A stretch of 37,901 nucleotides of DNA from an uncultured Prevotellaceae bacterium (GTDB lineage: Bacteria; Bacteroidota; Bacteroidia; Bacteroidales; Bacteroidaceae). The notes beneath the pieces were generated by a model that saw only the letters and a program-made list of their open reading frames with translations, was not told the origin of the DNA and ran no database searches. The position numbers and the translations under genes were made by a program. Each line of letters starts with the position of its first letter. Within the stretch, counting starts at the first letter, position 1. Where the stretch lies: NCBI GenBank assembly GCA_902797505.1, contig CADBSW010000013.1:1-37901 (forward strand), given 5' to 3'. Positions 7,706 to 17,514 of this stretch are shown here, piece by piece.

Positions 7706-9679
7706 TCATCGTTTCTCCTTGATGATACCATGACGGTAGGCATAGAGCAGCTTCTTCAGATCCTCTATCTGTTCTTTCAACTCTTTTCCTTTGTCGGTAT
7801 CTGCCACGAGCATTCGGTGCGCAGACATTTCGATAATCTGTGTAGTACCCTTGATGTCGGAACCGGTTACTACCACTTCCTCAGCACTGGTAAACGGCTC
7901 ATGCTGCACCAACTCAAAACCACGACTATGGTATACCAGTGTATAACCAGCGATACCTGTCTCTTTGTGATAAGCACGTGAGAAACCACCGTCGATCACC
8001 ATCAGTTTGCCATTTGCCTTGATGGGGTTCTCACCCTTCATCACATGAACGGGCACATGACCGTTGATAATATGTCGGTGTGGCCCAGTCACATCAAAAG
8101 AATCCAGGATCTTATCTATCACTTCCTCGTTGTCACGCATCTTGAAGAAAACTCCCTTCTCCTCTTTGTGTGTTGCCTTGTCGGTGATAAAATATCGTTC
8201 GAAGGTAGCCATCTTTGATTTGTCGAAGAGGGTAGAGTCAGGACCGCACCACAGATAGAGGAAGTAGTCGATGGCATATTCCTTCTCTTTCGGATCAGAG
8301 TCTGCCTGGAAAGCGGAACGTATCAGCATGCCCGTGTAATGCAACAGATCCTTACCACTATATTTCTTGCCTTCATATAGTTCAACCTCTTTCAGACTAC
8401 CGTCTTCATTCAAGGGTACGGAAGCATGGAAGAGCAAGTTGTTGTTGTATACTGCATACATACAACCATGACTCAGGATGGTGCGCATGTGCTTGTGCAA
8501 CTTCTCACTGATCTTAAACGAGTCGTGCAACTGTTTAAGTACTGTAGCCTCTTCTTGGGTTAACTCATTGGGATGCTGTGGATCTACCGTGGGGAAATGA
8601 CAACTCGTCATGGGATATTCAATGCCATCCACCAAGCAGGTTCCTTTCTCGAAGTTGACGTAGTTGAACATCGCACGGTCTTGCATCTTCCACTTAGGAT
8701 GTTTGTTGTAGAGGGCAGCCTCCACCTTGAACTGTATTACGGCAATAGCCTTGTGCATCTTAGCAATCTGTATCCTTAGTCGGTCGTCTATCTCGTCGTT
8801 TTTTGGCATGAACTCGGCACACGGATCATCGGCATACGCCTCCATAGCAAACGATAGCAGTGGCATCAGGTTGATACCATAGCCATCCTCCAATGTGGAG
8901 AGGTTTGCATATCTGAGTGAGATACGCAGTACATTACAGATACAAGCATCATTGCCGGCACTTGCTCCCATCCACAGGATATCGTGGTTGCCCCACTGGA
9001 TATCCCAACTGTGGTAATAGCGCAACGTGTCCATGATGATATGGGCACCTGGTCCTCTGTCGTATACGTCACCCAAGACATGGAGCTGGTCGATAGCCAA
9101 CCGTTGTATCACGTTACAGATGGCAATGATAAAGTCGTCGGCCCTGCCAATAGAAATAATCGTATCTATGATGGTACTGACATAAGCTGTCTTGTTGGCA
9201 TCGTCAGTACGCTCATGCAACAGCTCCTCTATAATATAAGAGAATTCTGGCGGAAGGGATTTCCTGACTTTCGAACGGGTATATTTGCTGGATACATCTC
9301 TGCATACGCGCACCAGACGGTGGATCATAATCTGATACCATTCATCCATGTCCTCTTCCTGAGCCTTGATCAACTCCAATTTCTGTTCGGGATAGTATAT
9401 GAGTGAGCATATCTCTCGTTTAATGCTTTCTCGTATCTCATTGCCAAACAGGTCGTTAACCTTTCTCTTGATGTTTCCTGAGGCATTCTTCAGAATATGA
9501 AGGAATGCTTCGTATTCACCGTGGATATCAGCCACGAAATGTTCTGTACCCTTCGGTAGGTTGAGTATCGCCTGAAGGTTGATAATCTCAGTGCTGGCCA
9601 TCGCTATTGTAGGATAGGTATTTGCCAGCAGTTGCAGATAACGGATATCTTTTCCTATTTCACTGTTCATGTTACTCAT
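7706..9679 (-). CDS. fbp: Class III fructose-1,6-bisphosphatase
   Basis: 657 residues, the typical length for the class III (Firmicutes/Bacteroidota) enzyme, which makes fructose 6-phosphate in gluconeogenesis. The metallophosphoesterase motifs are intact: FVADIHGEYEAF (D51, H53), GDVYDRGPGAH (about 205) and WGNHDILWMGA (about 230). The later NGHVPVH and VIDGGFSRAYH fit the same fold. The start MSNMNSEIGKD overlaps the upstream gene stop by 4 bp (ATGA), so it is translationally coupled to it. It is the last gene of the ten-gene run beginning at hisH and ends at the bidirectional terminator. Confidence 0.96.
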   Translation of the reverse strand: MSNMNSEIGKDIRYLQLLANTYPTIAMASTEIINLQAILNLPKGTEHFVADIHGEYEAFLHILKNASGNIKRKVNDLFGNEIRESIKREICSLIYYPEQKLELIKAQEEDMDEWYQIMIHRLVRVCRDVSSKYTRSKVRKSLPPEFSYIIEELLHERTDDANKTAYVSTIIDTIISIGRADDFIIAICNVIQRLAIDQLHVLGDVYDRGPGAHIIMDTLRYYHSWDIQWGNHDILWMGASAGNDACICNVLRISLRYANLSTLEDGYGINLMPLLSFAMEAYADDPCAEFMPKNDEIDDRLRIQIAKMHKAIAVIQFKVEAALYNKHPKWKMQDRAMFNYVNFEKGTCLVDGIEYPMTSCHFPTVDPQHPNELTQEEATVLKQLHDSFKISEKLHKHMRTILSHGCMYAVYNNNLLFHASVPLNEDGSLKEVELYEGKKYSGKDLLHYTGMLIRSAFQADSDPKEKEYAIDYFLYLWCGPDSTLFDKSKMATFERYFITDKATHKEEKGVFFKMRDNEEVIDKILDSFDVTGPHRHIINGHVPVHVMKGENPIKANGKLMVIDGGFSRAYHKETGIAGYTLVYHSRGFELVQHEPFTSAEEVVVTGSDIKGTTQIIEMSAHRMLVADTDKGKELKEQIEDLKKLLYAYRHGIIKEKR

Positions 9680-10821
9680 TGTATATTAAGGTTATGTAGT
9701 GATTGTATAATATTGTTTGTCTTCTTATTGTTTTTGGGGTCGAAGGGCATGAATCCCTCTTCCAACCCCATACTGTCGTGCAATATCTGTAGCAGACTCG
9801 CTGCAAAAGCATGCAATTTTAAGTGTTTCAGCATCCTGCCAACCTTATCTTCATCGTAGTCGGTGTCCCGTAGAATATTGTACAGATCAGCAAGATGTCT
9901 TCTGCACAAGGTCTTGTGCTTCAGTTCGTGTGACAGATTCATGAATGCCTGACATACTGTTTTCTCTGCATCTGATGGATTCTCATCACTGCAAATTGTT
10001 TCAAAAGAGGCTTTTGTCAGCGGGTTCTTCGTGAATACCTGTGTGGTGGCCAGTGCATCGAGGTTTTTCTTCAATATGGGAGCAAAACGATCTATTTCAC
10101 TCACATCCACCATCGGTGACAGTTGCAGTTGACTGGCACCTTTCTCGATGATATCTGTGATTCCCTCATCGTGGGCATGCAGACAGATCCTTCTCCAGGA
10201 AGCGTCGGATAATGAGGGACAGGTTGTTTCTTTAGCTGTCGTGGACGATAATCCTGACTGCAACAGGTATTGTTCTGCCATTTTCTCATCGTCACTCATG
10301 AGATAGAAAGCATTGCTGTCGATGACTTTCTGATAAAGGGCCATCATCTGATTAGCCATATCATCGGCACTGAGATTCTTGGTGATCAAGGCATTGTCAA
10401 CTTGTCCTAAACGCTCGTTCCAGTGAATAGTCTTCATGCGCCGCATCTCCATTGGTCCGTCCACCTGTATAGCATGTGCCTTTGTGATCGCTTGATGCTG
10501 TCCTAATACGAGCAGTGGTATTTTCTGTAGGTAGAAATGATGTTTCAGATGCCACGGTTGCATCCCACCATGAAGTGAGAGCAGGTGGGGAAGATGTTCT
10601 TTAACGGTCAGTTGTTGTACCCGATAGCCGGCAATGTTCCAACAAGCATGGATGTGTACAATGTCAGGCCGCTGTTCCTTGATAGATAGCTTAAATGCTT
10701 TGTAAGTACTTACCACATCTACATTGGCCACTTTGCCCAATGCATGATTCAGCAGCGACAGGTATTGAGCCCCATAGCCTGTCGTCGCATCTTTTTGTGG
10801 TATGTATTGTAGTATCCTCAT
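9676..10821 (-). CDS. GT4-like glycosyltransferase with unrecognised C-terminal half
   Basis: 381 residues. The N-terminal part (about 1-130) looks like the first Rossmann domain of a GT-B glycosyltransferase (MRILQYIPQKDATTGYGAQY, PDIVHIHACWNIAGYR, LSLHGGMQPWHL). From about residue 190 onward I do not recognise the usual nucleotide-sugar-binding domain or its E-x7-E motif. Instead there is a mostly helical region, including WRRICLHAHDEGITDIIEKG. It is cytoplasmic, with no signal or membrane segment. It overlaps the GT2-like gene by 1 bp and fbp by 4 bp. Activity is uncertain; it could be a diverged transferase or a sugar-binding regulatory protein. Confidence 0.6.
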   Translation of the reverse strand: MRILQYIPQKDATTGYGAQYLSLLNHALGKVANVDVVSTYKAFKLSIKEQRPDIVHIHACWNIAGYRVQQLTVKEHLPHLLSLHGGMQPWHLKHHFYLQKIPLLVLGQHQAITKAHAIQVDGPMEMRRMKTIHWNERLGQVDNALITKNLSADDMANQMMALYQKVIDSNAFYLMSDDEKMAEQYLLQSGLSSTTAKETTCPSLSDASWRRICLHAHDEGITDIIEKGASQLQLSPMVDVSEIDRFAPILKKNLDALATTQVFTKNPLTKASFETICSDENPSDAEKTVCQAFMNLSHELKHKTLCRRHLADLYNILRDTDYDEDKVGRMLKHLKLHAFAASLLQILHDSMGLEEGFMPFDPKNNKKTNNIIQSLHNLNIQ

Positions 10822-12023
10822 TACAGTTTATGACTGATAAAATCATATTTATCTGCTTTGGCATATTGTATCATATAATGTATACGGTGCCAAAAGACTG
10901 ATATCTCGTAAAAGATGATTTTCCATGCAGGGATATCTTCATGGAAATGATGAATAACCCTGTTGGCCATGATTGTACGCACCACGATGGTGACACAACA
11001 TGCAATCAATGATACTCCTAACAACAACCAGTGATACGGCTCTTGCGAATTGGATGCCAGCAAGACTCCAGCAGTGATTAATCCTGCTACAATCATCAAC
11101 CAGTTCAGGTGAAGTAGAAGTGTATCGGTATTGTTGATCAATCGGTGCTTCAAGGATCTGCTGAGATGCTTCCTCGATTCCATATAATAAAGGTGGGTGT
11201 TGCGCCAAGCCTTGCGAGTCGGTTCACTCTCTACTGTATAGGCTTCGGGATTAAGAACCACTGCAGTATTGCCTTTCTCGGCATACTTATTCACGATGAA
11301 ATCATATTCACCACGGATATATTTAAGATTGCCCTCATATCCACGACCGTTCATGAACAAGTCCTTCTTAAAAAGCAAGTTTGTGCCGGCATGGCGATAG
11401 GCAATACCTTTCAAGGCACTGCGAAACAGGTATAACTGATTGTACAGTGTCTCAAAACGTTTGTACGCACTGGTGTTATCATCGTAGTTAGTATAACCCA
11501 CTACCATATCGTTTTCCTCAGTACAACCTTGAGCCATCCTGCGAAGCCAATTTTTGGAAGATGGTTGACTGGTGGGTTCTGTCATGCAGATCCACGCATG
11601 GTGAGCAGCCTTCACACCCAGTGTAACGGCCAACTTTTTACGACTCATATACCGGCTGCTGTCAGGGATGAAGGTCACATAGAGATGCTGATATATTGAC
11701 TGCAGTCGTTTTAACACATCATCCGTATCATCTTCTCCCTTGCTTACCACCACGATCACTTCATAGGCAGCAGGGTAATCTTGTTCCAGGATCAAGGGGA
11801 GGTTCTGCTCTAAGTCCCGGGCATTGTCATGTGGCGTGATAATGACAGAGAGTGGGGGAGGAGCGGTCGCTTGCTCGCCTGTGACCGTTTCCGACTCCTC
11901 TTCTTCCTCTGTAAGGTTTAGTTTTCTGCTTCTGAAAAAGATATTCACAAGCGGAGAGAGTAACGACAGTGCGAGGATTACAGCACTGACGATGATGATG
12001 TTCATATCATATTGTTCTACCAT
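10821..12023 (-). CDS. Membrane GT2-like glycosyltransferase, degraded motifs
   Basis: 400 residues from the ATG at 12021-12023, which overlaps the lysA stop by 7 bp; a longer reading to 12065 would lie deeper in lysA. There is one membrane segment at about 8-30, an acidic linker (TEEEEESE), a GT-A domain at about 57-270 (LSVIITPHDNARDLEQNLP, YEVIVVVSKGEDDTDD) and two membrane segments at about 300-350. The metal-binding DxD region, usually TDADC in this kind of GT2, reads TEPTS (148-152), and the ED motif reads GEYDF. A polysaccharide or glycolipid role would fit the family, but activity is doubtful. Confidence 0.65.
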   Translation of the reverse strand: MVEQYDMNIIIVSAVILALSLLSPLVNIFFRSRKLNLTEEEEESETVTGEQATAPPPLSVIITPHDNARDLEQNLPLILEQDYPAAYEVIVVVSKGEDDTDDVLKRLQSIYQHLYVTFIPDSSRYMSRKKLAVTLGVKAAHHAWICMTEPTSQPSSKNWLRRMAQGCTEENDMVVGYTNYDDNTSAYKRFETLYNQLYLFRSALKGIAYRHAGTNLLFKKDLFMNGRGYEGNLKYIRGEYDFIVNKYAEKGNTAVVLNPEAYTVESEPTRKAWRNTHLYYMESRKHLSRSLKHRLINNTDTLLLHLNWLMIVAGLITAGVLLASNSQEPYHWLLLGVSLIACCVTIVVRTIMANRVIHHFHEDIPAWKIIFYEISVFWHRIHYMIQYAKADKYDFISHKL

Positions 12024-13198
12024 AAAAGATCTTCTGTTGTATATCCTTTGGGTAATGGCCTGCAATTATACTGAGAGGCCATCACCTCTCCGTAGGCACC
12101 GGCAGACCGCAGTGCGATAAGATGACCACGCTCACAGTGGTTCAGATCAATGGCTTTGGCAAAGACATCACTCGACTCACATATTGGACCAACTACATCA
12201 TACGTCTCTTGGGGAGCATCACTAGTGATATTCTCAATGCGGTGATAGGCCTGATATAGGGCTGGACGAATCAGATCGGTCATGCCGGCATCTACGATAG
12301 CAAACTGCTTGAAGTCGCCCTGCTTGACATATAGTACCTTGGTGATCAGATTGCCACACTGTGCCACTACAGCACGTCCCAACTCGAAGTGTAATGTCTG
12401 GTGGGGACGAAGTTTCAAGAAACGGGCATAGGTCTTGAAATATGATTTGAAATCGGGTATCGGCAGGTGGTTGGGATGATAGTAGTCGATACCTAATCCA
12501 CCACCCACATTGATATTCTCCACATGTATATGGTGGTTATCCAACTGTTGTTGAAGGTCGTTTATCCTATTGCAGAGAGCCTCGAAGTCGCCCATGTCGA
12601 GTATCTGACTGCCGATATGGAAGTGGAGCCCGACGAACTTCACGTTCTTCAATGTTTTCGCATAATCGATAACACCAGCCATGTCGCGCATAGAGATACC
12701 AAACTTATTCTCTGCTAATCCCGTGGTGATGTTGGCATGGGTATGTGCACCCACGTTGGGATTGATACGGAAGGCGATGCGAGCGATCTTGTTCTGCTGA
12801 GCAGCCAAAGCATTGATAACATCCAACTCGGGGATGCTCTCTACATTGAATGAGAAAATATTGTGCTTCAGTCCAGTCTCGATCTCCCAATCACTCTTGC
12901 CAACACCAGCAAATACCACCTTTTTTCCGGGGATACCTGCAGCGATGGCGGCTTTGATCTCACCGCCACTCACACAGTCGGCACCCAGTCCTGCCTGTCC
13001 GATAATACTCAGTATCTTCGGATTGGCATTGGCCTTGATAGCGTAGTGCACATGAAACCTCTCATAACGGCCACTTTCCTCAACGATCGTTTTCAACGTC
13101 TGTCTCAGCAGTGCCGTGTCGTAGTAATAGAAAGGTGTCTCGATCTGTCGAAACTGTTCTATGGGAAATGTCCCTTTTATTGGATTCGTCCCTTTCAT
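12017..13198 (-). CDS. lysA: Diaminopimelate decarboxylase
   Basis: 393 residues. A PLP enzyme converting meso-diaminopimelate to lysine. The PLP lysine is in HYAIKANANP (K55). Other fold-type III landmarks are FHIGSQI, NVGGGLGIDY and the active-site VGPICESSDVFAK. It lies directly downstream of lysC (50-bp gap), so the first and last dedicated enzymes of the pathway are adjacent. The start MKGTNPIKGTFPIEQF gives a normal-length protein. Confidence 0.96.
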   Translation of the reverse strand: MKGTNPIKGTFPIEQFRQIETPFYYYDTALLRQTLKTIVEESGRYERFHVHYAIKANANPKILSIIGQAGLGADCVSGGEIKAAIAAGIPGKKVVFAGVGKSDWEIETGLKHNIFSFNVESIPELDVINALAAQQNKIARIAFRINPNVGAHTHANITTGLAENKFGISMRDMAGVIDYAKTLKNVKFVGLHFHIGSQILDMGDFEALCNRINDLQQQLDNHHIHVENINVGGGLGIDYYHPNHLPIPDFKSYFKTYARFLKLRPHQTLHFELGRAVVAQCGNLITKVLYVKQGDFKQFAIVDAGMTDLIRPALYQAYHRIENITSDAPQETYDVVGPICESSDVFAKAIDLNHCERGHLIALRSAGAYGEVMASQYNCRPLPKGYTTEDLLW

Positions 13199-13248
13199 CC
13201 GTTCTCTATTTTCCTTTTTGTTACCCCTTTTACAATCCTTTAATAGCC

Positions 13249-14568
13249 CTATTTCCTAAACAGCGTGTTACTCAGACTCTGCAGGGCACGTTTCTTGTCG
13301 GCCATGCGGATCAGGAAGGAGATGTTGTAGTTGGAACCGCCATAAGAGATCATTCTCACAGGAATATTCTTCATGGCATCAGTAGCCAGTGTCTCAAAGC
13401 CCACATTGCTCCAGTCGAGGTCGCCTACTACGCAGACGATACACATGTCGCTATCTACCGTCACTGTACCATATTTCTTCAGCTCATCGACAATCTCGTT
13501 CAGATGGGCATCATTATCGATACTCATGGAAACGCCCACCTCACTGGTGGCAATCATGTCAATAGCGGTCTGGTAACTCTCAAAAATCTCAAACACCTTG
13601 CGCAGGAATCCCGTTGCCAGCAACATTCTGCTGCTCTTGATCTTAATAGCGGTGATATTATCCTTGGCTGCTACAGCCTTGATCTTTCCCCTTACGGTGA
13701 CATTGTCGATGATTGTACCGGGAGCATCTGGCTCCATGGTATTCTTCAAACGTACAGGAATACCGGCAAACTTAGCTGGTTGTACACAGGTGGGGTGGAG
13801 GATCTTCGCACCGAAGTAGGCCAACTCGGCAGCTTCCTCGAAATGTAATTGGCGAACAGCCTCAGTTCCTTCAACCACACGTGGGTCGTTGTTGTGCATA
13901 CCGTCGATGTCCGTCCATATCTGTATCTCCTCGGCATGGATAGCAGCACCTACCAGTGATGCTGTATAGTCAGAACCGCCACGAAGCAGGTTGTCAACCT
14001 CTCCATAGGCATTCCGACAGATGAATCCTTGAGTGACATACACTTGATGACCTTCATTCAGAGTCATGATAGCAGACAGTTTCTCCTTGATATATGTCAG
14101 GTCAGGATCTGCATTCTTATCAGTGCGCATAAAATCAAGAGCCGACAGCAGTACAGCATCGTAGTTGTTCTCCAGTAGGTAGTTGACAAACATGTTTGTA
14201 CTGATGATCTCACCCTGGGCCACGATACTACGCTCCTCGAAACTGGTGAAGATATCCTTGGTGAACGAGCGCAGATACTCTAATTCCGTATTCAGGAAAT
14301 CTAATGTCTTCTGCTTGTATTCCTCAGTGGAATATAGCTCATCGATATGCTGTTTGTATTTTTCCTCCAGTCGGTTGATCACATCATTAGCACCTTCCGG
14401 GTTCTTTCTATAAAGATAGTTGCTGATCTCAATCAGAGAGTTAGTCGTACCTGACATAGCAGAGAGTACGACAAATACCGGTTCATTGTCTTTTGTTACC
14501 AGTTGTGATACGTTCTTCATACGCTCAGGAGAGCCAACAGAAGTACCACCGAATTTCATTACTTTCAT
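13249..14568 (-). CDS. lysC: Aspartate kinase
   Basis: 439 residues. It phosphorylates aspartate, the entry step to lysine, threonine and methionine. It begins MKVMKFGGTSVGSPERMKNV, the kinase nucleotide-binding motif. The catalytic region includes LLRGGSDYTASLVGAAI and WTDIDGMHNNDPRVV. From about residue 300 there are paired ACT domains (AVAAKDNITAIKIKSS, VSMSIDNDAHLNEIVDELKK), suggesting amino-acid feedback inhibition. It is monofunctional: no homoserine dehydrogenase is fused. No lysine riboswitch could fit in the 26-bp upstream gap. Confidence 0.95.
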   Translation of the reverse strand: MKVMKFGGTSVGSPERMKNVSQLVTKDNEPVFVVLSAMSGTTNSLIEISNYLYRKNPEGANDVINRLEEKYKQHIDELYSTEEYKQKTLDFLNTELEYLRSFTKDIFTSFEERSIVAQGEIISTNMFVNYLLENNYDAVLLSALDFMRTDKNADPDLTYIKEKLSAIMTLNEGHQVYVTQGFICRNAYGEVDNLLRGGSDYTASLVGAAIHAEEIQIWTDIDGMHNNDPRVVEGTEAVRQLHFEEAAELAYFGAKILHPTCVQPAKFAGIPVRLKNTMEPDAPGTIIDNVTVRGKIKAVAAKDNITAIKIKSSRMLLATGFLRKVFEIFESYQTAIDMIATSEVGVSMSIDNDAHLNEIVDELKKYGTVTVDSDMCIVCVVGDLDWSNVGFETLATDAMKNIPVRMISYGGSNYNISFLIRMADKKRALQSLSNTLFRK

Positions 14569-14594
14569 GATGCTTTTATATTTTTGTTTTTATT

Positions 14595-15305
14595 TTATTC
14601 CCCTTCGGCATCTTCGGAGAGATCCATTTTGTTGTAATCGGCTGTCACATCCGCCATACGACCGTCTTTACAGCGGTACACGATACCAGGCACTTGATCG
14701 AGCATCGGGATATTATGTGTTGTCATTACTACAGCAGTGCCCGACATACTGATGTTTTTCAGCAGATTGACGATTAGCGTGGCCGTCTCCGGGTCAAGGT
14801 TGCCAGTGGGCTCATCGGCGATGATAACCTTCGGACTGTTCAGTATGGCCCTGGCAATGGCTATACGCTGCTGTTCTCCGCCCGACAGCTCATGTGGCAT
14901 CTTATCCATTTTGTCGGTCATACCTACAGCCTCAAGCACCTCCTCGATGCGCTGCTTGATCTCTTCTTTCTTCTTCCACCCCGTGGCTCTCAACACAAAT
15001 TCCAGGTTCTTGAATACAGTGCGGTCATGGAGCAGTTGAAAATCCTGAAAGATAATGCCCATTTCCTTACGCAGTGCAGGAATATCCTTCCGGCGAATCT
15101 TCATCAGATCCTGAGCAAGGGCTGTTGCCTCTTCTGCCTCTTCGATATCCAGCTCACAGTAGATGGTCTTCAGCAGTGAGCTTTTACCAGAACCAACCTT
15201 GCCGATGATGTAGATAAACTCCCCTTCGTCAACGTGGAAATCAACCTCATCAAGCACACAAAGGTCTTCCTGGCATATCTTCACTTTCTTATAATCAATC
15301 AACAT
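14595..15305 (-). CDS. ftsE: FtsE-like cell-division ABC ATPase
   Basis: 236 residues from the ATG at 15303-15305 ([10 protein letters not shown]); an in-frame reading to 15341 is less likely. Walker A is GKVGSGKS (35-42), the signature is LSGGEQQR, Walker B is [14 protein letters not shown] and the H-loop is VVMTTHN. The overall sequence is nearest FtsE, which with FtsX controls peptidoglycan hydrolases at the septum. No ftsX is adjacent, so the partner must be encoded elsewhere. LolD-type transport ATPases share these motifs and are the main alternative. It lies between hisIE (44 bp) and lysC (26 bp). Confidence 0.85.
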   Translation of the reverse strand: MLIDYKKVKICQEDLCVLDEVDFHVDEGEFIYIIGKVGSGKSSLLKTIYCELDIEEAEEATALAQDLMKIRRKDIPALRKEMGIIFQDFQLLHDRTVFKNLEFVLRATGWKKKEEIKQRIEEVLEAVGMTDKMDKMPHELSGGEQQRIAIARAILNSPKVIIADEPTGNLDPETATLIVNLLKNISMSGTAVVMTTHNIPMLDQVPGIVYRCKDGRMADVTADYNKMDLSEDAEGE

Positions 15306-15349
15306 AAGTATATCTCTTTTTTCTTTCTTTATCTTCCTCAATAAACTAT

Positions 15350-15988
15350 CTACTTACCGGCTTTCTCCATCCTTCTACGCTTATCCCATTCCGGGTCATG
15401 GCGCTGCTGCAGTTGTATAGCAAGATCTTCAATACGAAGTCCTTTTTCAGTGAGCATTACCAGGAGGTGATATAGCAAGTCGGATCCCTCGTAAATTAAC
15501 TTCTCGTTATTTCCATTGCATGCTTCGATGATGGTCTCCACGGCCTCTTCACCCACTTTTTGGGCGATTTTATTGATACCGTCACGGAATAGTCGTGTGG
15601 TATAACTACTCTCTGGCATCTCTTCCTTACGTTTTTCGATGAAGCGTTGCAACTCCGAGAGAAACAGGATAGGGTTCTTTTCGTTTTTCTCACCCCAACA
15701 GGTATCGGTGCCTGTATGACAGGTAGGGCCGTCGGGGATAGCTTTTACCAGTAGTGTGTCGTGGTCACAGTCGTCGGCGATATCCACCAAGTTGAGGTAG
15801 TGACCGGATGTCTCCCCCTTTGTCCACAGACACTGTCTGCTTCGGCTCCAAAAAGTCACTTTCTTTGTTGCTATGGTGATATCGAGTGCCTCTTGGTTCA
15901 TGTAACCCATCATCAGCACATTTCTCGTCTCCGCATCTTGTACGATAGCGGGAACCAGACCACCCATTTTCTCAAAATCTATATTCAT
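15350..15988 (-). CDS. hisIE: Bifunctional PR-AMP cyclohydrolase / PR-ATP pyrophosphatase
   Basis: 212 residues. The N-terminal HisI domain (1 to about 110) has DCDHDTLLVKA and GPTCHTGTDTCW, the zinc and magnesium ligands. The C-terminal HisE domain (about 118-205) has the MazG-like KVGEEAVETIIEACNG. It carries out histidine steps 2 and 3. It begins 17 bp after hisF, completing the hisH-A-F-IE block. The fused arrangement is the usual one in Bacteroidota. Confidence 0.96.
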   Translation of the reverse strand: MNIDFEKMGGLVPAIVQDAETRNVLMMGYMNQEALDITIATKKVTFWSRSRQCLWTKGETSGHYLNLVDIADDCDHDTLLVKAIPDGPTCHTGTDTCWGEKNEKNPILFLSELQRFIEKRKEEMPESSYTTRLFRDGINKIAQKVGEEAVETIIEACNGNNEKLIYEGSDLLYHLLVMLTEKGLRIEDLAIQLQQRHDPEWDKRRRMEKAGK

Positions 15989-16005
15989 TATCTCATTCTA
16001 TTCAT

Positions 16006-16770
16006 TTAAATCCTCACGTTAATCCCCTCTCCCTGCAGGTATTCTTTCAATTCCGGGATGGGGATCTCACCGAAGTGAAAGACGCTGGCTGCCAAGGCTG
16101 CATCTGCCTTACCGATCCGGAAGGCATCAAGGAAATGCTCTTTCTTGCCGGCACCGCCACTGGCGATCACAGGGATATTCAACTTATCAGAGAGCATGGC
16201 GAGCGCCTCGTTGGCAAAGCCTGTCTTTACCCCATCGTGATTCATGCTGGTGAAGAGTATCTCTCCGGCGCCGCGGTCTTGCGCCTCAAGGGCCCATTCC
16301 AGCAACTGTCGCTCGGTACGTATCCTGCCACCGTTCAGGTAGCAGTACCATCCTCCATCTTCCTGATGAGCGTCGATAGCGCAGACACATACCTGCGATC
16401 CGAAATGCCCGCTGATCTCGTCAATCAGTGAGGGGTTGCGCAGCGCTGCCGAGTTGACGCTGACCTTGTCTGCGCCGGCACCTAATAGACGCTTTACATC
16501 ATCTAATGCGTTGATGCCGCCGCCCACGGTAAAGGGGATGTTGATTTCTGCTGCCACCCTCGACACCATCTCAGTGAAAGTCTTTCGCCCTTCGTGAGAG
16601 GCTGTAATATCCAGAAAGACCAATTCGTCGGCCCCTGCCTTGCTATATGCCTTACCCAAGAGGACAGGATCGCCCGCCTGCCGAAAGTCAACAAAGTTGG
16701 TGCCCTTCACGGTCTGGCCATCTTTCACGTCCAGACAAGGGATGATGCGTTTGGCAAGACCATTGTTCAT
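16006..16770 (-). CDS. hisF: Imidazole glycerol phosphate synthase cyclase subunit
   Basis: 254 residues, a TIM barrel. It starts [20 protein letters not shown] with the catalytic Asp14; the second catalytic Asp is in [12 protein letters not shown]. The phosphate-binding PFTVGGGIN and [14 protein letters not shown] are intact. Together with HisH it forms IGP and AICAR in the histidine pathway. Its start overlaps the hisA stop by 4 bp (ATGA), indicating translational coupling. Confidence 0.97.
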   Translation of the reverse strand: MNNGLAKRIIPCLDVKDGQTVKGTNFVDFRQAGDPVLLGKAYSKAGADELVFLDITASHEGRKTFTEMVSRVAAEINIPFTVGGGINALDDVKRLLGAGADKVSVNSAALRNPSLIDEISGHFGSQVCVCAIDAHQEDGGWYCYLNGGRIRTERQLLEWALEAQDRGAGEILFTSMNHDGVKTGFANEALAMLSDKLNIPVIASGGAGKKEHFLDAFRIGKADAALAASVFHFGEIPIPELKEYLQGEGINVRI

Positions 16771-17510
16771 TTTATATCCTCCTTTCTTTCCAGATGTGAG
16801 TGGGCCAAAGCCTCGAGGTCGATCTTTCCCTCATAGATAGCCTTGCCGAAGACCACTGCCGGTATCTTATGTTCTTCGAGTGAAAGGATATCGCCGATTC
16901 CCGACACTCCACCACTGGCAATGAGGTGCAGCCCGGGATAGGTCTTCATGATCTCTTGGTAGAGCGGCAATGCAGGTCCCTGCAGCATGCCGTCACGCGA
17001 AATCTCTGTACAGAGCACGTTCTTCACGCCCTCATCGATATATCTCTTCAGGAATGGTATCAGGGGCTCTTGCGAGTCTTCCTTCCACCCGTTGATGCTG
17101 ATCATGCCTTGTCTGACGTCGGCTCCCAGGATCATCTTGTCGGCACCATACGTTTTGAGCCAACCGATAAACCACTCTGGATGAGTCACGGCGATGCTGC
17201 CTACTGTCACCATGGCGGCTCCGTTGTCGAAGGCTTTCTTCAGGTCATCGTCACTCTTGATACCTCCCCCAAAGTCAACCCTCAGTGATGTCTCATGAGT
17301 GATCTGTCGTAGTACCTCTACATTGACGATATGACGGTTCTTGGCCCCATCGAGATCCACCACATGAAGGCGTGTGAAGCCCAATGCCTCAAAACGCTTG
17401 GCTACGTCAACAGGGTTGTCGTGGTAGACCGTCTTCTGATCGTAGTCGCCTTTCGTCAGTCTGACGCACTTCCCCTCGATAATATCTATGGCAGGTATCA
17501 GTTCAATCAT
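16767..17510 (-). CDS. hisA: ProFAR isomerase
   Basis: 247 residues, a TIM barrel. Landmarks are [20 protein letters not shown] (Asp9), [26 protein letters not shown] and [12 protein letters not shown]. It opens the ring of ProFAR to PRFAR, histidine step 4. It sits 4 bp after hisH and overlaps hisF by 4 bp. Length and motifs are normal. Confidence 0.97.
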   Translation of the reverse strand: MIELIPAIDIIEGKCVRLTKGDYDQKTVYHDNPVDVAKRFEALGFTRLHVVDLDGAKNRHIVNVEVLRQITHETSLRVDFGGGIKSDDDLKKAFDNGAAMVTVGSIAVTHPEWFIGWLKTYGADKMILGADVRQGMISINGWKEDSQEPLIPFLKRYIDEGVKNVLCTEISRDGMLQGPALPLYQEIMKTYPGLHLIASGGVSGIGDILSLEEHKIPAVVFGKAIYEGKIDLEALAHSHLERKEDIK

Positions 17511-17514
17511 CTTC

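Noticed and set aside
13111-13848. 245-codon plus-strand ORF opposite lysA/lysC
   Set aside because: It is the antisense shadow of two clear genes, and its translation has no recognisable domain.
14569-14594. Lysine riboswitch before lysC
   Set aside because: The upstream gap is only 26 bp, far too small for the lysine aptamer.
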